A model generated the notes under the pieces. The model had not been told where the DNA came from. It worked only from the letters and a program-made list of their open reading frames with translations, and did not search any database. This document shows, one piece after another, positions 1 to 8,429 of a stretch of DNA of 64,000 bases. Source of the DNA: Actinomyces trachealis (GTDB lineage: Bacteria > Actinomycetota > Actinomycetes > Actinomycetales > Actinomycetaceae); NCBI RefSeq assembly GCF_015711475.1, contig NZ_CP065027.1, forward strand, positions 930,001-994,000, in the 5' to 3' direction. Position 1 is the first letter of the stretch, and every line of letters starts with the position of its first letter. A program made the position numbers and the translations under genes.

Positions 1-89
1 CGTGGTGGCAGGACCTCGGGATGGTCCTTCAACAGATCATCGACTGTGACGTACAGTGCGGTAGCGAGGGCCTCCAGGCCGGTGTCCAT
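1..89 (-). CDS. IS982-family-like transposase, N-terminal part (cut by window edge)
   Basis: Reading leftward from the ATG at 89, the frame gives MDTGLEALATALYVTVDDLL followed by KDHPEVLPP, open to the window edge. This opening (M-D-T-x-L-x-x-L-x-x-A-L-Y-V-x-x-D-D-L) is the usual start of actinobacterial IS982-family transposases as I remember them; these enzymes carry out DDE-type cut-and-paste or copy-paste transposition. Only 29 residues are visible, so no catalytic acidic residue can be checked. It lies directly downstream of an ABC ATPase gene that stops after Walker A, which suggests that the element inserted into the transporter gene. The family call rests on the N-terminus alone. Confidence 0.6.
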   Translation of the reverse strand, partial: MDTGLEALATALYVTVDDLLKDHPEVLPP

Positions 90-203
90 GAGCGAGCCGT
101 CCTTCCCAACAGAAGCGGTGAGACCTGGTGTAACACCACCGATCCTGAGGATCCCTCACCCCATAGCCCAGCACCCACGCCGAACCACACCCCTCGGACT
201 TAC
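1..203 (-). mobile_element. Left part of an insertion sequence (IS982-like), boundary uncertain
   Basis: The transposase start (89) is preceded on its own strand by about 110 nt of non-coding DNA, up to the place where the ABC ATPase reading frame breaks (stop at 204-206). That stretch is the probable left end of the element. It contains the perfect palindrome GATCCTGAGGATC (141-153) and the short palindrome GGTGTAACACC. The other end and any target-site duplication lie outside the window, so the exact junction is inferred from where ABC homology is lost. Confidence 0.4.
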
Positions 204-398
204 TCATCCAGGGCGGCTGAAACCAAGAATGATGTCGATGGTGGTGGACTTCCCGGCGCCGTTGGGGCCCAGGAAGGCTATAACCTCACCGGTTTTCAGC
301 CACAAGTCCAGGTGGTCCACGGCCATCAACTGCCCGAAGGCCTTGGTCAGCTGGCTGACTGCGATGGATGGGGTTTCCTGAGGGGTGTGGATGTTCAT
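204..398 (-). pseudogene. ABC transporter ATP-binding protein, truncated after Walker A
   Basis: A 64-codon remnant of an ABC ATPase. From the ATG at 398 it reads an ordinary N-terminal region (AVSQLTKAFGQLMAVDHLDL, about residues 14-33) and a perfect Walker A, GPNGAGKST (about 44-52). It then reads TIDIILGFSRPG and stops. A working ATPase of this type needs about 200-300 residues, including the Q-loop, LSGGQ signature, Walker B and H-loop; none are present. The break lies next to a transposase start, so insertion of the element is the likely cause. The product cannot hydrolyse ATP. It probably belonged to a drug or lantibiotic-type exporter, but that cannot be shown. Confidence 0.75.
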
Positions 399-762
399 GG
401 GTCCAGGCTCTGCCGGGTGGCCGCAGCCTGGTACTGCCGCCCGTCACCGTTTCCAGGTGACGAAAGTCAGGACCGTTAGCGGGCCCGGACGGCTTACGGG
501 CGCCGACCCCGCCCTCCCGGGAGATTCAGTCAGACCGCGCGCGTGCGGGGAGGTTGTGGGCGATCTCGCAGCGGAGAACCACCTGATTGGTGCTGTGCTG
601 GTGGCGTAGGTGCGCGGGGGTCTGGCAGAATCACCTCCTGCACTCGTCTGCGTGCGGCCCCTCTCCCGGGCGTGGACGCGTCTCGGCGCGAGCCGGACAA
701 CGTTGCTTTACCCCACCGGGGTCTGGCAAGCGCCAAACCATCAGAACCAGGAGTTCAACCAA
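399..762. other. Intergenic region between the ABC remnant and rpsP
   Basis: A 364-nt non-coding stretch between two divergent genes. It should hold the rpsP promoter and the old promoter of the ABC gene. I see a candidate -10 (CAGAAT, 626-631) and the rpsP Shine-Dalgarno CAGGAG (748-753). No convincing open frame or RNA gene was found. Confidence 0.5.
626..631 (+). promoter_or_regulatory. Candidate rpsP -10 element
   Basis: CAGAAT preceded by TGG, about 130 nt upstream of the rpsP start. There is no convincing -35, as is common in actinobacteria. Weak evidence. Confidence 0.3.
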
Positions 763-1245
763 GTGGCAGTCAAGATTCGCCTCAAGCGCATGGGCAAGAA
801 GTTCCAGCCTTTCTACCGTGTCGTCGTGCTCGACGGCCGTAAGCGCCGGGATGGCCGTGTCCTTGAGGAGATCGGTATTTACGACCCGATGCAGGAGCCT
901 TCGCTCATTCGCATCGACTCTGAGCGCGCTCAGTACTGGCTCGGTGTTGGTGCCCAGCCTTCTGACACGGTTTTTAACCTGCTCAAGATCACGGGCATCT
1001 ACCATGCCTTCAAGGGCCTGAAGGTTCCCGAGGGCAAGTTGAAGGTCAAGGAGGGCGACGCCGCTACTGCCGCTGAGGCCGCCATCAAGGCTGCCGCCGC
1101 GGACGCGGAGAAGCGCAAGGCCGCCGCCTCTGAGGCCAAGGACAAGGCTGACAAGGAAGCTGCTGAGGCAGCTGCCGCTGAATCCAAGGCCGCTGAGGAG
1201 ACCGCTTCCGAGGAGGCCACCAAGGCCCCCGCTGAGGAGGCCTGA
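763..1245 (+). CDS. rpsP: Small ribosomal subunit protein bS16 with long Ala-rich tail
   Basis: Ribosomal protein S16 (160 aa), a component of the 30S body that helps fold 16S rRNA. The start is the GTG at 763 (reads [20 protein letters not shown]), supported by the Shine-Dalgarno CAGGAG at 748-753 and the universal S16 N-terminus. The core is about residues 1-90, with the expected [13 protein letters not shown] segment. Residues from about 90 on form a low-complexity Ala/Glu/Lys tail of about 70 residues, likely helical and not part of the conserved fold; similar tails occur in other actinobacterial S16 proteins. khpA follows after one nucleotide, so the two are cotranscribed. Confidence 0.97.
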   Translation: MAVKIRLKRMGKKFQPFYRVVVLDGRKRRDGRVLEEIGIYDPMQEPSLIRIDSERAQYWLGVGAQPSDTVFNLLKITGIYHAFKGLKVPEGKLKVKEGDAATAAEAAIKAAAADAEKRKAAASEAKDKADKEAAEAAAAESKAAEETASEEATKAPAEEA

Positions 1246-1246
1246 G

Positions 1247-1483
1247 ATGCTCGCTGACGCGCTCGAGCACCTCGTGCGGGGCATCGTCGACAACCCTGAC
1301 GACGTCACCGTCACCTCCCGGTCGCTGCGCCGCGGCGACCTACTAGAGGTGCGGGTTAACCCCGAGGACCTTGGACGTGTCATCGGCCGGTCAGGACGGA
1401 CAGCCCGGTGCCTGCGCACTGTGGTCAACGCTCTGGCTGATAGTCCGGTCCGAGTCGACGTCGTTGACACTGACCGACGCTGA
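1247..1483 (+). CDS. khpA: KH-domain RNA-binding protein KhpA
   Basis: A 78-residue single KH-domain protein of the KhpA/YlqC family. It binds RNA in the cytoplasm and in other bacteria pairs with KhpB/Jag to influence cell division and sRNA-like regulation. The GxxG loop (GRSG within RVIGRSGRTAR, about residues 45-55) is intact. The ATG lies one nucleotide after the rpsP stop, so translation is probably coupled. Length and position (rpsP-khpA-rimM-trmD) match the standard bacterial arrangement. A strong hairpin follows at 1501-1540. Confidence 0.93.
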   Translation: MLADALEHLVRGIVDNPDDVTVTSRSLRRGDLLEVRVNPEDLGRVIGRSGRTARCLRTVVNALADSPVRVDVVDTDRR

Positions 1484-1500
1484 CGCTGAATCAGAACCAC

Positions 1501-1540
1501 AGCGCCGCCCGGCTTCACCAGGAGGTAGCCGGGCGGCGCT
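1501..1540. terminator. Strong hairpin between convergent khpA and lipoprotein genes
   Basis: A perfect 14-bp stem, AGCGCCGCCCGGCT (1501-1514) with AGCCGGGCGGCGCT (1527-1540), and a 12-nt loop. There is no T-run, but the placement between two converging genes fits a bidirectional terminator. Confidence 0.7.
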
Positions 1541-1581
1541 GCGTCATGCTGTCAGCCTGGGCTCACCCAGCACCTTGGGCC

Positions 1582-2964
1582 TCAAAACCAGGACTGCGCT
1601 GGGTAGAAGGTGCCAGCGTCACAGGCCATGCCCCAGCTGGTTGCTGCCAGGCCATTGAGCCAGCCCTCCGCGTTACTCAGGCTGCCCAGGACGGTGCCAG
1701 TAGTTAGGGAGAGCATCTTCAGGCTGGTGGGACGGTTGTCTGCGCTCTGAGGCATCGTGTACGCGACATCGCCGAACACGGCGGTGGAATAGGGCACTGG
1801 CTGGCCTGACCCCCCTAGTCGCAGCAGTGGGGCCGCCTGCCCGGGGTGCATCACCTCAACCAGATCATTGCCGTGCAGCACCAGCTCCTGGGCGTCAGAC
1901 GCGATCCGTGGCCACGCAGCCCCAAGGAACATCGTATGTGCGGGGTCCGCTTGGAGGGTCAGAGTTTGGTCGGTCTCCAAATTGGTGGCCAGGATTTGGG
2001 TGTTGTCGCCGTAGTAGCACCACCCGTCACGCACTAGCATCAGGTTGCTCGCGCTGGACTGTGAAGCACCAGTCCCCAGCATCACGGCCAGGTCCCTGCC
2101 ACCACTCGTGGAACGTGCCACCACCGCCTGGCCGATAGAGGTCACGTCGTACGCGCTGGGCCGGTCTAGCAGTCCATGCACGTCCAGCTCTACCGCCAGA
2201 TCTTCTGCCCGCAAGCGCACCGCTATGAAGTCCGCTGTTCCAAAACCGCTGCCAGCCACCAGCACCGAGCTACGGTCTGGTGAAAAGGACAGTGCGAAGT
2301 CCAAGGGTGGCGTGGTCGCGGCTGACATGAGTTGCACCGAGAATGAGCTGCTTAGATGGGCCATGGCCTCTATTCGGCCGTCGTTGAGGCGGACTCGCAG
2401 GAGGCGGACCGGGCAGATCTGCTCCTTTACCACAGAGACCTGCCCCGGGTTGGCAGAGACCATCTCAATGCCCACAGCCAGGTAGGCGTGCTCGGGTCCA
2501 AGCAAAGCGGCTGCGGTGTGCAGTCGGGGCACTGTGGCTCCGGCTTCCGGCTGGTAGGTGATGAGCGCCGAGGTGTACTGGGACGGGTCCAGGGACACGC
2601 GGCTGGTGGTGAAGCCTTGCGGACTGTCTGGGAATATCGCGGTGGACGTCCCGGTGGAGAGGTCCACGATTACCGGGCTTAGCCCCTGCGCGGTGACGCC
2701 AACGGCCTGGCTGCTCCAGGCCGAACCAACCAGGTACTGGTCGCGGACGGCCAGGATCTCAGCGCCCTGCCACAAAGGAGTCGTGCCAAAGCTGCTTGGT
2801 GCGGCACTGGTGGACGGTGGCGTGGGCGCCGTGACCGGCGACGTCGCAGTGGCAGTGCTCGTGGGGGAGGGGGTGCCCGGCGGTGTTTGAGACGGTCGAC
2901 CGCATGCTGTCAGCCCTGCTGCAGCAACAGCAGTGGCAGAGGTGATGAACATGCGGCGGTTCAT
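1582..2964 (-). CDS. Secreted lipoprotein of unknown function
   Basis: A 460-residue predicted lipoprotein. The N-terminus MNRRMFITSATAVAAAGLTAC has a signal peptide with a paired-Arg start and lipobox LTAC (Cys at about 21), so it should be lipidated and anchored outside the cell membrane. A Ser/Thr/Pro linker follows to about residue 60. The rest is rich in beta-type segments with repeated short hydrophobic and Gly/Asp turns, suggestive of a propeller-like fold, but I recognise no family. It points against the flanking operons and splits khpA from rimM, which are often adjacent. A Shine-Dalgarno-like GGAGAG precedes the ATG. Confidence 0.75.
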   Translation of the reverse strand: MNRRMFITSATAVAAAGLTACGRPSQTPPGTPSPTSTATATSPVTAPTPPSTSAAPSSFGTTPLWQGAEILAVRDQYLVGSAWSSQAVGVTAQGLSPVIVDLSTGTSTAIFPDSPQGFTTSRVSLDPSQYTSALITYQPEAGATVPRLHTAAALLGPEHAYLAVGIEMVSANPGQVSVVKEQICPVRLLRVRLNDGRIEAMAHLSSSFSVQLMSAATTPPLDFALSFSPDRSSVLVAGSGFGTADFIAVRLRAEDLAVELDVHGLLDRPSAYDVTSIGQAVVARSTSGGRDLAVMLGTGASQSSASNLMLVRDGWCYYGDNTQILATNLETDQTLTLQADPAHTMFLGAAWPRIASDAQELVLHGNDLVEVMHPGQAAPLLRLGGSGQPVPYSTAVFGDVAYTMPQSADNRPTSLKMLSLTTGTVLGSLSNAEGWLNGLAATSWGMACDAGTFYPAQSWF

Positions 2965-3172
2965 GGGCTCTCCAGGGTGCTTGCGGCTCCAGGGAATGAG
3001 CCGGGTAGGTCTGAATCCAGTCTGCCAACACCTCCTAACAACGGCAACGCGAGCAGGCGTCAGTCGGGTGGCGTCTTACACAAGAACCGATATCGGCGGG
3101 TTATCGGCTCTGTGGGAGCTGCCCGGGACGGCCCCGCAACACCACTGGGAGCAGTCTTTGCAGGGCAGCAGG

Positions 3173-3178
3173 TAGGTT
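3173..3178 (+). promoter_or_regulatory. -10 element of rimM, leaderless arrangement
   Basis: TAGGTT ends exactly 6 nt before the rimM GTG (3185), so transcription should begin at or next to the start codon. There is no Shine-Dalgarno. This is the same geometry as at xerC, dapA, dapB and others in this window. Confidence 0.6.
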
Positions 3179-3184
3179 TGGACC

Positions 3185-3754
3185 GTGCTGCTGACTGTTG
3201 CCGCGATCGGCCCCGCCCACGCCCTCAAAGGCGAGGTACGCCTTGAGATCCGCACTGATGACCCAGCTGGTCGCCTGGCTCCCGGATCGGTGCTGCCCGT
3301 CCACGCTCCCAAAGGTCAACAGGCCCCAAGCGAACTCACCGTGACCCGCCTACGCCATGACGGCCGCCGCTGGTTCGCCACCTTCGCGGAGGCCACCGAC
3401 CGCACTGCCGCCGAGGCACTGCGCGGACTGCGCTTGATGGTGGAGACCGACGAGGAGGAGCCCGAGGACGACGCCTGGTACGCTCACCAGCTTACTGGCC
3501 TCAAAGCCCACACCCTGGCCACCGACGCTGAAGACGCACCCACCCCAGGCACCCTCCTGGGAGAAGTCTCCGGCCTGGAACCCGGCGTCGCCCAAGACCG
3601 CCTACTCGTGCGCACACCCGTTGGTGAGACCGTGTCCGTACCATTCGTGGAAGCCCTGGTCCCAGTGATCGACCTCGAAGCTGGCATAGTTCTGCTGGAC
3701 CCGCCCGGTGGGCTCTTCCCCGCCCTTGGGCAGACGGAGGAGGCCCACCAGTGA
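3185..3754 (+). CDS. rimM: Ribosome maturation factor RimM
   Basis: RimM (189 aa) assists late assembly of the 30S head, binding S19 and 16S rRNA. The N-terminal RimM barrel ([20 protein letters not shown], residues about 3-22) and the C-terminal PRC barrel (about 90-180, ending [18 protein letters not shown]) are both present. The start is GTG 3185, without Shine-Dalgarno but with a -10 six bases upstream. The stop overlaps the trmD start by four bases (GTGA), giving translational coupling. Confidence 0.96.
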   Translation: MLLTVAAIGPAHALKGEVRLEIRTDDPAGRLAPGSVLPVHAPKGQQAPSELTVTRLRHDGRRWFATFAEATDRTAAEALRGLRLMVETDEEEPEDDAWYAHQLTGLKAHTLATDAEDAPTPGTLLGEVSGLEPGVAQDRLLVRTPVGETVSVPFVEALVPVIDLEAGIVLLDPPGGLFPALGQTEEAHQ

Positions 3755-5175
3755 CGCTGCGCTTCGACGTCGTCACCATCTTCCCCGAATACCTGCGCGT
3801 GCTGGACCTGTCCCTTATCGGCAAGGCAGCCGCCACCGGCCTGATCAACCTGCACGTGCACGACCTGCGCGACTGGGCCCACGACCGGCACCGCACCGTT
3901 GACGACACGCCCCTAGGCGGCGGTGCTGGCATGGTTATGCGGGCCGACGTATGGGGGGAGGCCCTAGACGCTGTCCTCAGCGAGACGGCACATCCTGGCC
4001 AGCGGTGCGTGCTGGTGGTGCCCAGCCCCTCCGGAGAGGTCTTCACTCAGCGCATCGCCGAGGACCTGGCAGGGGCCGACCATATCGTCTTCGCCTGCGG
4101 ACGCTACGAGGGCATCGACGCGCGCGTCGCTGAGCACTACCGTGCCGCCGGTGTCGAGGTGCGCGAACTCTCCATCGGTGACTACGTGCTGAACGGGGGA
4201 GAGGTGGCGACCCTGGCCATGGTGGAAGCCATCTCCCGGCTGCAGCCCGGCGTGCTGGGAAACCCCGACTCTGTGGTGGAGGAGTCCCACTCCACCACCG
4301 GCCTGCTGGAGTACCCGGTCTACACCCGCCCGATCCAGTGGCGCGGCCAGAACCTGGCAGCGAGCGAACCAGCCCTACTCTCTGGGGACCACGCGCGCAT
4401 CGCCCGCACCCGCCGCGAACAGGCCATCTCCCGCACCGCCGTCCGCCGCCCTGACATGATCCGTGCCCTGGACCCAGCCAGCCTGGACGCCGCCGACCGT
4501 GCCGCCCTAGCCAGGCATGGCTGGGTGGTGCCAACCAACAGCTCGCACCCGGTGCCTCTGCAACTGCGCCCCGCCACCGGATCTGACGTGGCCGCCCTGG
4601 CTGAGCTGGCCGCCCGCACCTTCCCGGACGCCTGCCCACCGCTGCTTACCGCCGAGCAGGTCACCAAGCACATCGCTACCGCCCTGACACCGGAACGCTT
4701 CAACGGCTGGATCGCTGATCCACGGGCGCACCTCACCATCGCCGTCTTTCCGGAGCGCTGCAATGTCGACGGCGAGGAGGACCTGCCAGCAGGCGCACTC
4801 GTCGGTTACAGCCTGGTGCTGCTTGAGCAGTCCAACTCCGACGGCACCCTGCCAGCCGGACTGGACCTGCGCCCAGCCTGCGTGAAGCCGCCTGCGGACG
4901 GTCTGGTCGCCGAGCTTTCCAAGGTCTATGTGGACTCCCGTCTGCGCGGCTCCGGGCTCGTTCCGGCCCTGCTGGAGGAGGCGGTGGCTGCCGCCGTCGC
5001 CTTCGGTGCTAGCCAGCTTTGGCTAGGAACGAACATCGGTAACAAGCGCGCACAGAAGGCATACAAGCGGGCCGGGTTCAAACGGGTCGGTTCGCGCACC
5101 TACCGCGTTGGCGAGCAGGACTGCCGCGACGTCGTCATGAGCCGGACACTGGTGGGTAGCACCGCCGTGAGGTGA
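3751..5175 (+). CDS. trmD: tRNA (guanine37-N1)-methyltransferase TrmD fused to a GNAT acetyltransferase domain
   Basis: A 474-residue two-domain protein. Residues 1 to about 255 are TrmD, which makes m1G37 in tRNA from SAM and prevents +1 frameshifting. Visible are GGGAGMVMR, the trefoil-knot signature GDYVLNGGE, and [13 protein letters not shown]. Residues about 268-474 form a GNAT fold: a start [20 protein letters not shown], acetyl-CoA loop motif A ([15 protein letters not shown]), and the usual C-terminal [18 protein letters not shown]. TrmD alone is usually 230-270 residues. The frame runs through without a stop or internal start with a ribosome site, so this looks like a real fusion. 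The acetylation target is unknown. Starts by GTGA overlap with rimM. Confidence 0.92.
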   Translation: MTLRFDVVTIFPEYLRVLDLSLIGKAAATGLINLHVHDLRDWAHDRHRTVDDTPLGGGAGMVMRADVWGEALDAVLSETAHPGQRCVLVVPSPSGEVFTQRIAEDLAGADHIVFACGRYEGIDARVAEHYRAAGVEVRELSIGDYVLNGGEVATLAMVEAISRLQPGVLGNPDSVVEESHSTTGLLEYPVYTRPIQWRGQNLAASEPALLSGDHARIARTRREQAISRTAVRRPDMIRALDPASLDAADRAALARHGWVVPTNSSHPVPLQLRPATGSDVAALAELAARTFPDACPPLLTAEQVTKHIATALTPERFNGWIADPRAHLTIAVFPERCNVDGEEDLPAGALVGYSLVLLEQSNSDGTLPAGLDLRPACVKPPADGLVAELSKVYVDSRLRGSGLVPALLEEAVAAAVAFGASQLWLGTNIGNKRAQKAYKRAGFKRVGSRTYRVGEQDCRDVVMSRTLVGSTAVR

Positions 5176-5377
5176 TGCAGTTCGCCCGATCCTCTACTGC
5201 CGGTTGGCAAGCGCCTGTGGCAGACTGGGCAAGCCCGCAGGCCTTGGAACGTGTCTGCCACTGGGGACTGATTCCTATCAGGACCAGCGGGCGCAAGCAC
5301 AGGTGCCAGCCCCGTAAGGTGCGGGCACCACTTAGCAAGTGCTCCTGACCAGTGGCAGAAGCACGTGGAGAGATCCA

Positions 5378-5725
5378 ATGAACCTGATCGATGAGATCAA
5401 CGCCGCGTCACTGCGCGACGACATCCCCACCTTCCGTGCCGGTGACACCCTCAAGGTGCACGTCAAGGTTGTTGAGGGTAACCGTTCCCGTGTCCAGGTC
5501 TTCCAGGGCATCGTCATCGCCCGTCAGGGTGGTGGCGTCAGCGAGACCTTCACGATCCGCAAGATCTCCTTCGGGTGCGGGGTTGAGCGCACCTTCCCAC
5601 TGCACACCCCCTCCATCGAGAAGATCGAGGTCGTCACCCGTGGTGACGTGCGCCGCGCGAAGCTGTACTACCTGCGCAACCTGCGTGGCAAGGCCGCGAA
5701 GATCAAGGAGCGCCGCGAGGGCTGA
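5378..5725 (+). CDS. rplS: Large ribosomal subunit protein bL19
   Basis: Ribosomal protein L19 (115 aa), at the 30S-50S interface of the large subunit. ATG 5378 ([17 protein letters not shown]) is chosen over upstream in-frame codons because it matches the family start and has GGAGAG upstream. The conserved segments [20 protein letters not shown] and [19 protein letters not shown] are intact. A 202-nt gap separates it from trmD and probably holds its own promoter or leader, but I see no clear element there. Confidence 0.97.
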   Translation: MNLIDEINAASLRDDIPTFRAGDTLKVHVKVVEGNRSRVQVFQGIVIARQGGGVSETFTIRKISFGCGVERTFPLHTPSIEKIEVVTRGDVRRAKLYYLRNLRGKAAKIKERREG

Positions 5726-5836
5726 GTCCCCAAAGGCTCCTAGGTGGCGCCCGGTCCGCGGGCTGGGCGCCACCACAGCAAATCCCTGAAATACCGCCCG
5801 GAGCAGCCGGACGACCCCCGCCAGGAAGAAACCAGC

Positions 5837-6685
5837 GTGAGCCAGACGAAGGAAGGTCAACCAGTGACAAGTGACCACCTGAAGGCTGACGCTGAGACAG
5901 CGTCCAAGGAACCGGCGCTAGAGCCCCCATTGCCCCCCTCGATCCCCCCGCGCGAGCAGCCTGAGGAAGAGGGCGAGAACGAGCACAAGGCTCACGGCTC
6001 GACCCTTCTGGTCGTCGTGGTCATCCTGGTCCTGGCGGCCCTGCTCAAGAGTTTCGTGGTCCAGACCTACGAAATCCCCTCCTCCTCCATGGAGAACACC
6101 CTGGCCGTGGGCGACCGCGTGGCCGTAACCATGTACAACGCCAGCAACATTAAGCGCGGAGACATCGTCGTCTTTGTGGACCCGGGCGGTTGGCTCAGCG
6201 GCTACCAGGAGCCCACCGGGGCAAAGAAAGTCATGCGAGACGTCCTAGAGTTCACGCGCCTGCTGCCCGCCCACTCCGGCCACCACCTCATTAAACGCGT
6301 CATCGGCATGCCCGGGGACCATGTGGTCTCAGATGGCAAAGGCTCCCTGAGTATCAACGGCGTGGAGATCTCTGAGGGGTATGTCAAGGCGGGCGTCTCC
6401 GCCTCAGATATCGCCTTTGACGTGACCGTGCCCGCTGGCTACGTCTGGCTGATGGGTGACAACCGCTCCAATTCCATGGATTCCCGCCTTCACCAGGATG
6501 ACGCCAACCACGGCTTTGTGCCCCTTGACAACGTGGTGGGAGTGGCGCGCTACTTGTTCCTTCCGGTCAGCCGTTGGGCCGTCTTGGACCAGGAAAACAC
6601 AGCCTTCAGTCGCGTGCCCGGGCCCACCACTCTGCCCAGCCAGCCGACGCCCAGGGGCACCATCACTGCCGAGCCAGCCAACTGA
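5837..6685 (+). CDS. lepB: Signal peptidase I
   Basis: A type I signal peptidase (282 aa from GTG 5837) that removes signal peptides at the outer face of the membrane. An acidic, Pro-rich cytosolic N-terminus (about 60 residues) precedes one transmembrane segment (LLVVVVILVLAALLKSFVV). The catalytic serine motif IPSSSMENTL comes next, then the general-base lysine in KRVIGMPGD, then GDNRSNSMDSR. An alternative start, GTG 5864, has an even better Shine-Dalgarno (GGAAGG, 5851-5856). It follows rplS and precedes rnhB, the usual actinobacterial order. Confidence 0.95.
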   Translation: MSQTKEGQPVTSDHLKADAETASKEPALEPPLPPSIPPREQPEEEGENEHKAHGSTLLVVVVILVLAALLKSFVVQTYEIPSSSMENTLAVGDRVAVTMYNASNIKRGDIVVFVDPGGWLSGYQEPTGAKKVMRDVLEFTRLLPAHSGHHLIKRVIGMPGDHVVSDGKGSLSINGVEISEGYVKAGVSASDIAFDVTVPAGYVWLMGDNRSNSMDSRLHQDDANHGFVPLDNVVGVARYLFLPVSRWAVLDQENTAFSRVPGPTTLPSQPTPRGTITAEPAN

Positions 6686-6701
6686 CGCAGCAGAGGATCA
6701 C

Positions 6702-7427
6702 ATGAGCCCGGCCATCCGCCCGGACCGCAGTGTTGAGCTAGAACTCCTCGCCGCCCATGAGCTTGTTGGGGGGCTGGATGAGGTGGGCCGCGGCTCTCTG
6801 GCCGGGCCGGTGACCGTGGGACTCGCCGTCGTCTCCCGCAGCACGGTCGATGAGTACCCTGCAGGGCTCGCTGACTCTAAGCAGTTGACCGCCCGACGCC
6901 GTGAGGCGCTCGTACAACCCTGTCAGGCCTGGCTTACCGACCACGCCGTTGCCCACGCCAGCCCCGCAGAGATTGACGCTCTTGGCATCATTGGGGCCCT
7001 GCGCCTGGCTGGCCGTCGCGCGCTGGCTCTAGTAGCGCAGCGGGGGCACCTGCCAGGCGTCATCATCCTTGATGGCGTGGCCGACTGGCTCACCGCCCCG
7101 GCGGCAGATCTGTTCAGTGACAGTCACGATGACGCTGCGGCGGTGCAGGCTACTGAGGTCGCGAACGCGCCCGCCGCGCTGCCGACCCATGACGTGCCGC
7201 CCGTGCGCATGGAGGTCAAAGGCGATGCGCGCTGCGCCGTCGTCGCCGCTGCCTCAGTACTGGCCAAGGTGGAACGTGATGGCATCATGGCTGGCCTGGA
7301 TGACCCTGGCTACGGCTGGGCCGCAAACAAGGGCTACGCCTCTGCCACCCACCAGGAAGGCTTGGCGCGCCTAGGCGCCTCAGCGCAACACCGTCGCTCC
7401 TGGAAGCTGCCAGGGCTGCGTGTCTGA
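6702..7427 (+). CDS. rnhB: Ribonuclease HII
   Basis: RNase HII (241 aa) nicks DNA at single embedded ribonucleotides and other RNA-DNA hybrids. The N-terminal catalytic motif LDEVGRGSLAGPV supplies the Asp-Glu pair. A later Asp lies in IILDGVADWL, and the conserved KGDARCAVVAAASVLAKVERD block is present in slightly varied form. The ATG at 6702 is preceded by GAGGA. There are 16 nt between the lepB stop and this start, so they are likely cotranscribed. Confidence 0.95.
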   Translation: MSPAIRPDRSVELELLAAHELVGGLDEVGRGSLAGPVTVGLAVVSRSTVDEYPAGLADSKQLTARRREALVQPCQAWLTDHAVAHASPAEIDALGIIGALRLAGRRALALVAQRGHLPGVIILDGVADWLTAPAADLFSDSHDDAAAVQATEVANAPAALPTHDVPPVRMEVKGDARCAVVAAASVLAKVERDGIMAGLDDPGYGWAANKGYASATHQEGLARLGASAQHRRSWKLPGLRV

Positions 7428-7483
7428 GTTCGCGGAACGGTAAGAGCTGGCGCGTCGCGGGTGACTGGCAGAGGCATGCCGGG

Positions 7484-7489
7484 CATCAT
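7484..7489 (+). promoter_or_regulatory. Possible -10 of the DUF2469 gene, leaderless arrangement
   Basis: CATCAT ends 6 nt before the GTG at 7496, matching the spacing seen at other unit heads, though the first base is C instead of T. Confidence 0.35.
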
Positions 7490-7495
7490 GAGCGC

Positions 7496-7798
7496 GTGGG
7501 TGCAGAAGATTTGGAGAAGTACGAGAACGACCTAGAGCTGGAACTCTACCGTGAGTACCGGGACGTCGTCTCCCTGTTCTCCTACGTGGTGGAGACCGAG
7601 CGGCGCTTCTACCTTGCCAACTCCGTGGACGTGCAGGTGCGCACCAACGGGGGAGAGGTCTTCTTTGAGCTGGCCCTGGAAGACGCCTGGGTGTGGGACA
7701 TCTACCGGGCCTCACGGTTCGTGAAGTCCGTGCACGTGGTGACCTTCAAGGACGTCAACGTGGAGGAACTGACCAAGCCGGAGATGGAGCTTCCCTGA
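7496..7798 (+). CDS. DUF2469 family protein
   Basis: A 100-residue acidic protein of the actinobacteria-specific DUF2469 family, whose role is unknown. The family opening EDLEKYENDLELELYREYRD and the region TERRFYLANSVDVQ are clear. It is nearly always found between rnhB and yraN/comM, as here. The GTG start has no Shine-Dalgarno and may be leaderless. A small hairpin follows at 7825-7847. Confidence 0.92.
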   Translation: MGAEDLEKYENDLELELYREYRDVVSLFSYVVETERRFYLANSVDVQVRTNGGEVFFELALEDAWVWDIYRASRFVKSVHVVTFKDVNVEELTKPEMELP

Positions 7799-7824
7799 TC
7801 CCGGTGAAGCGGTTGGCCTGCAAG

Positions 7825-7847
7825 GGAGCACGGCGATCCTGTGCTCC
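7825..7847. terminator. Small hairpin after DUF2469
   Basis: A 7-bp stem, GGAGCAC/GTGCTCC, with a 9-nt loop and no T-run. It is a possible weak terminator in the 130-nt gap before yraN. Confidence 0.35.
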
Positions 7848-7928
7848 ACAGGGTGGCGCCATGCAGGCTAGTCCGCCGTCGAGGTTGTTAACCGCTGAGG
7901 TGGCTGCCCAGCCGCCGATCCTGGATGG

Positions 7929-8429
7929 GTGAAACCCACAGGAATACAGCACCTTGCACCCGATCAGCGTCGCCACCAGTACACAGAAGACGCCGCTACC
8001 CTGCGCTGCACTGGAGACGGAATACTAACCGCAGCCAGTAATCCCCGCGCCGAGCTGGGCCGCCAGGGTGAGGCAATCACTGCCAGTCACCTGGAAGCCC
8101 AGGGTTGGCGGGTCCTGGACCGCAACTGGCGGCCCGGCCCCAGCACCGATGGTCAGGCGCCCCTGCGCGGTGAACTGGACCTGGTAGCCCTGGACCCTGC
8201 CGGTGCGCTGGTGGTCGTGGAGGTAAAGACACGGCGCACCGAGCGCTACGGCCCACCCGCTGCCGCAGTGGGGCCAGGAAAGCTCCACCGCCTACGACTG
8301 TTGGCTGCCGCTTGGGTCCGCAACCATGACCGAGAGGGAAACAGGCCGCTGCGCCTGGATGTCGTCTCCGTGCTGCTCCCGGCAGGCTGTGCGCCCGTGC
8401 TACGGCACCACCGGGGAGTGGGGCTCTGA
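7929..8429 (+). CDS. YraN family endonuclease-like protein
   Basis: A UPF0102/YraN protein (166 aa from GTG 7929) with a restriction-endonuclease-like fold; the physiological role is unclear, possibly in DNA recombination or uptake. The core begins around AELGRQGEAITASHLEAQGW (about residues 40-60). The acidic/Lys site GELDLVALD...VVVEVKTRR is intact. The first 38 residues are not conserved, so the true start may lie further in, but no ATG or GTG with a clear ribosome site is visible there. The stop overlaps the comM start (TGATG), consistent with an operon yraN-comM-dprA. Confidence 0.88.
   Translation: MKPTGIQHLAPDQRRHQYTEDAATLRCTGDGILTAASNPRAELGRQGEAITASHLEAQGWRVLDRNWRPGPSTDGQAPLRGELDLVALDPAGALVVVEVKTRRTERYGPPAAAVGPGKLHRLRLLAAAWVRNHDREGNRPLRLDVVSVLLPAGCAPVLRHHRGVGL

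Noticed and set aside
5176..5377. L19 leader or riboswitch before rplS
   Set aside because: I could not build a convincing conserved fold from the single sequence.
5744..5836. Longer lepB start at 5744
   Set aside because: The extra residues are not family-like, and the GTG codons at 5837 and 5864 have good ribosome sites.
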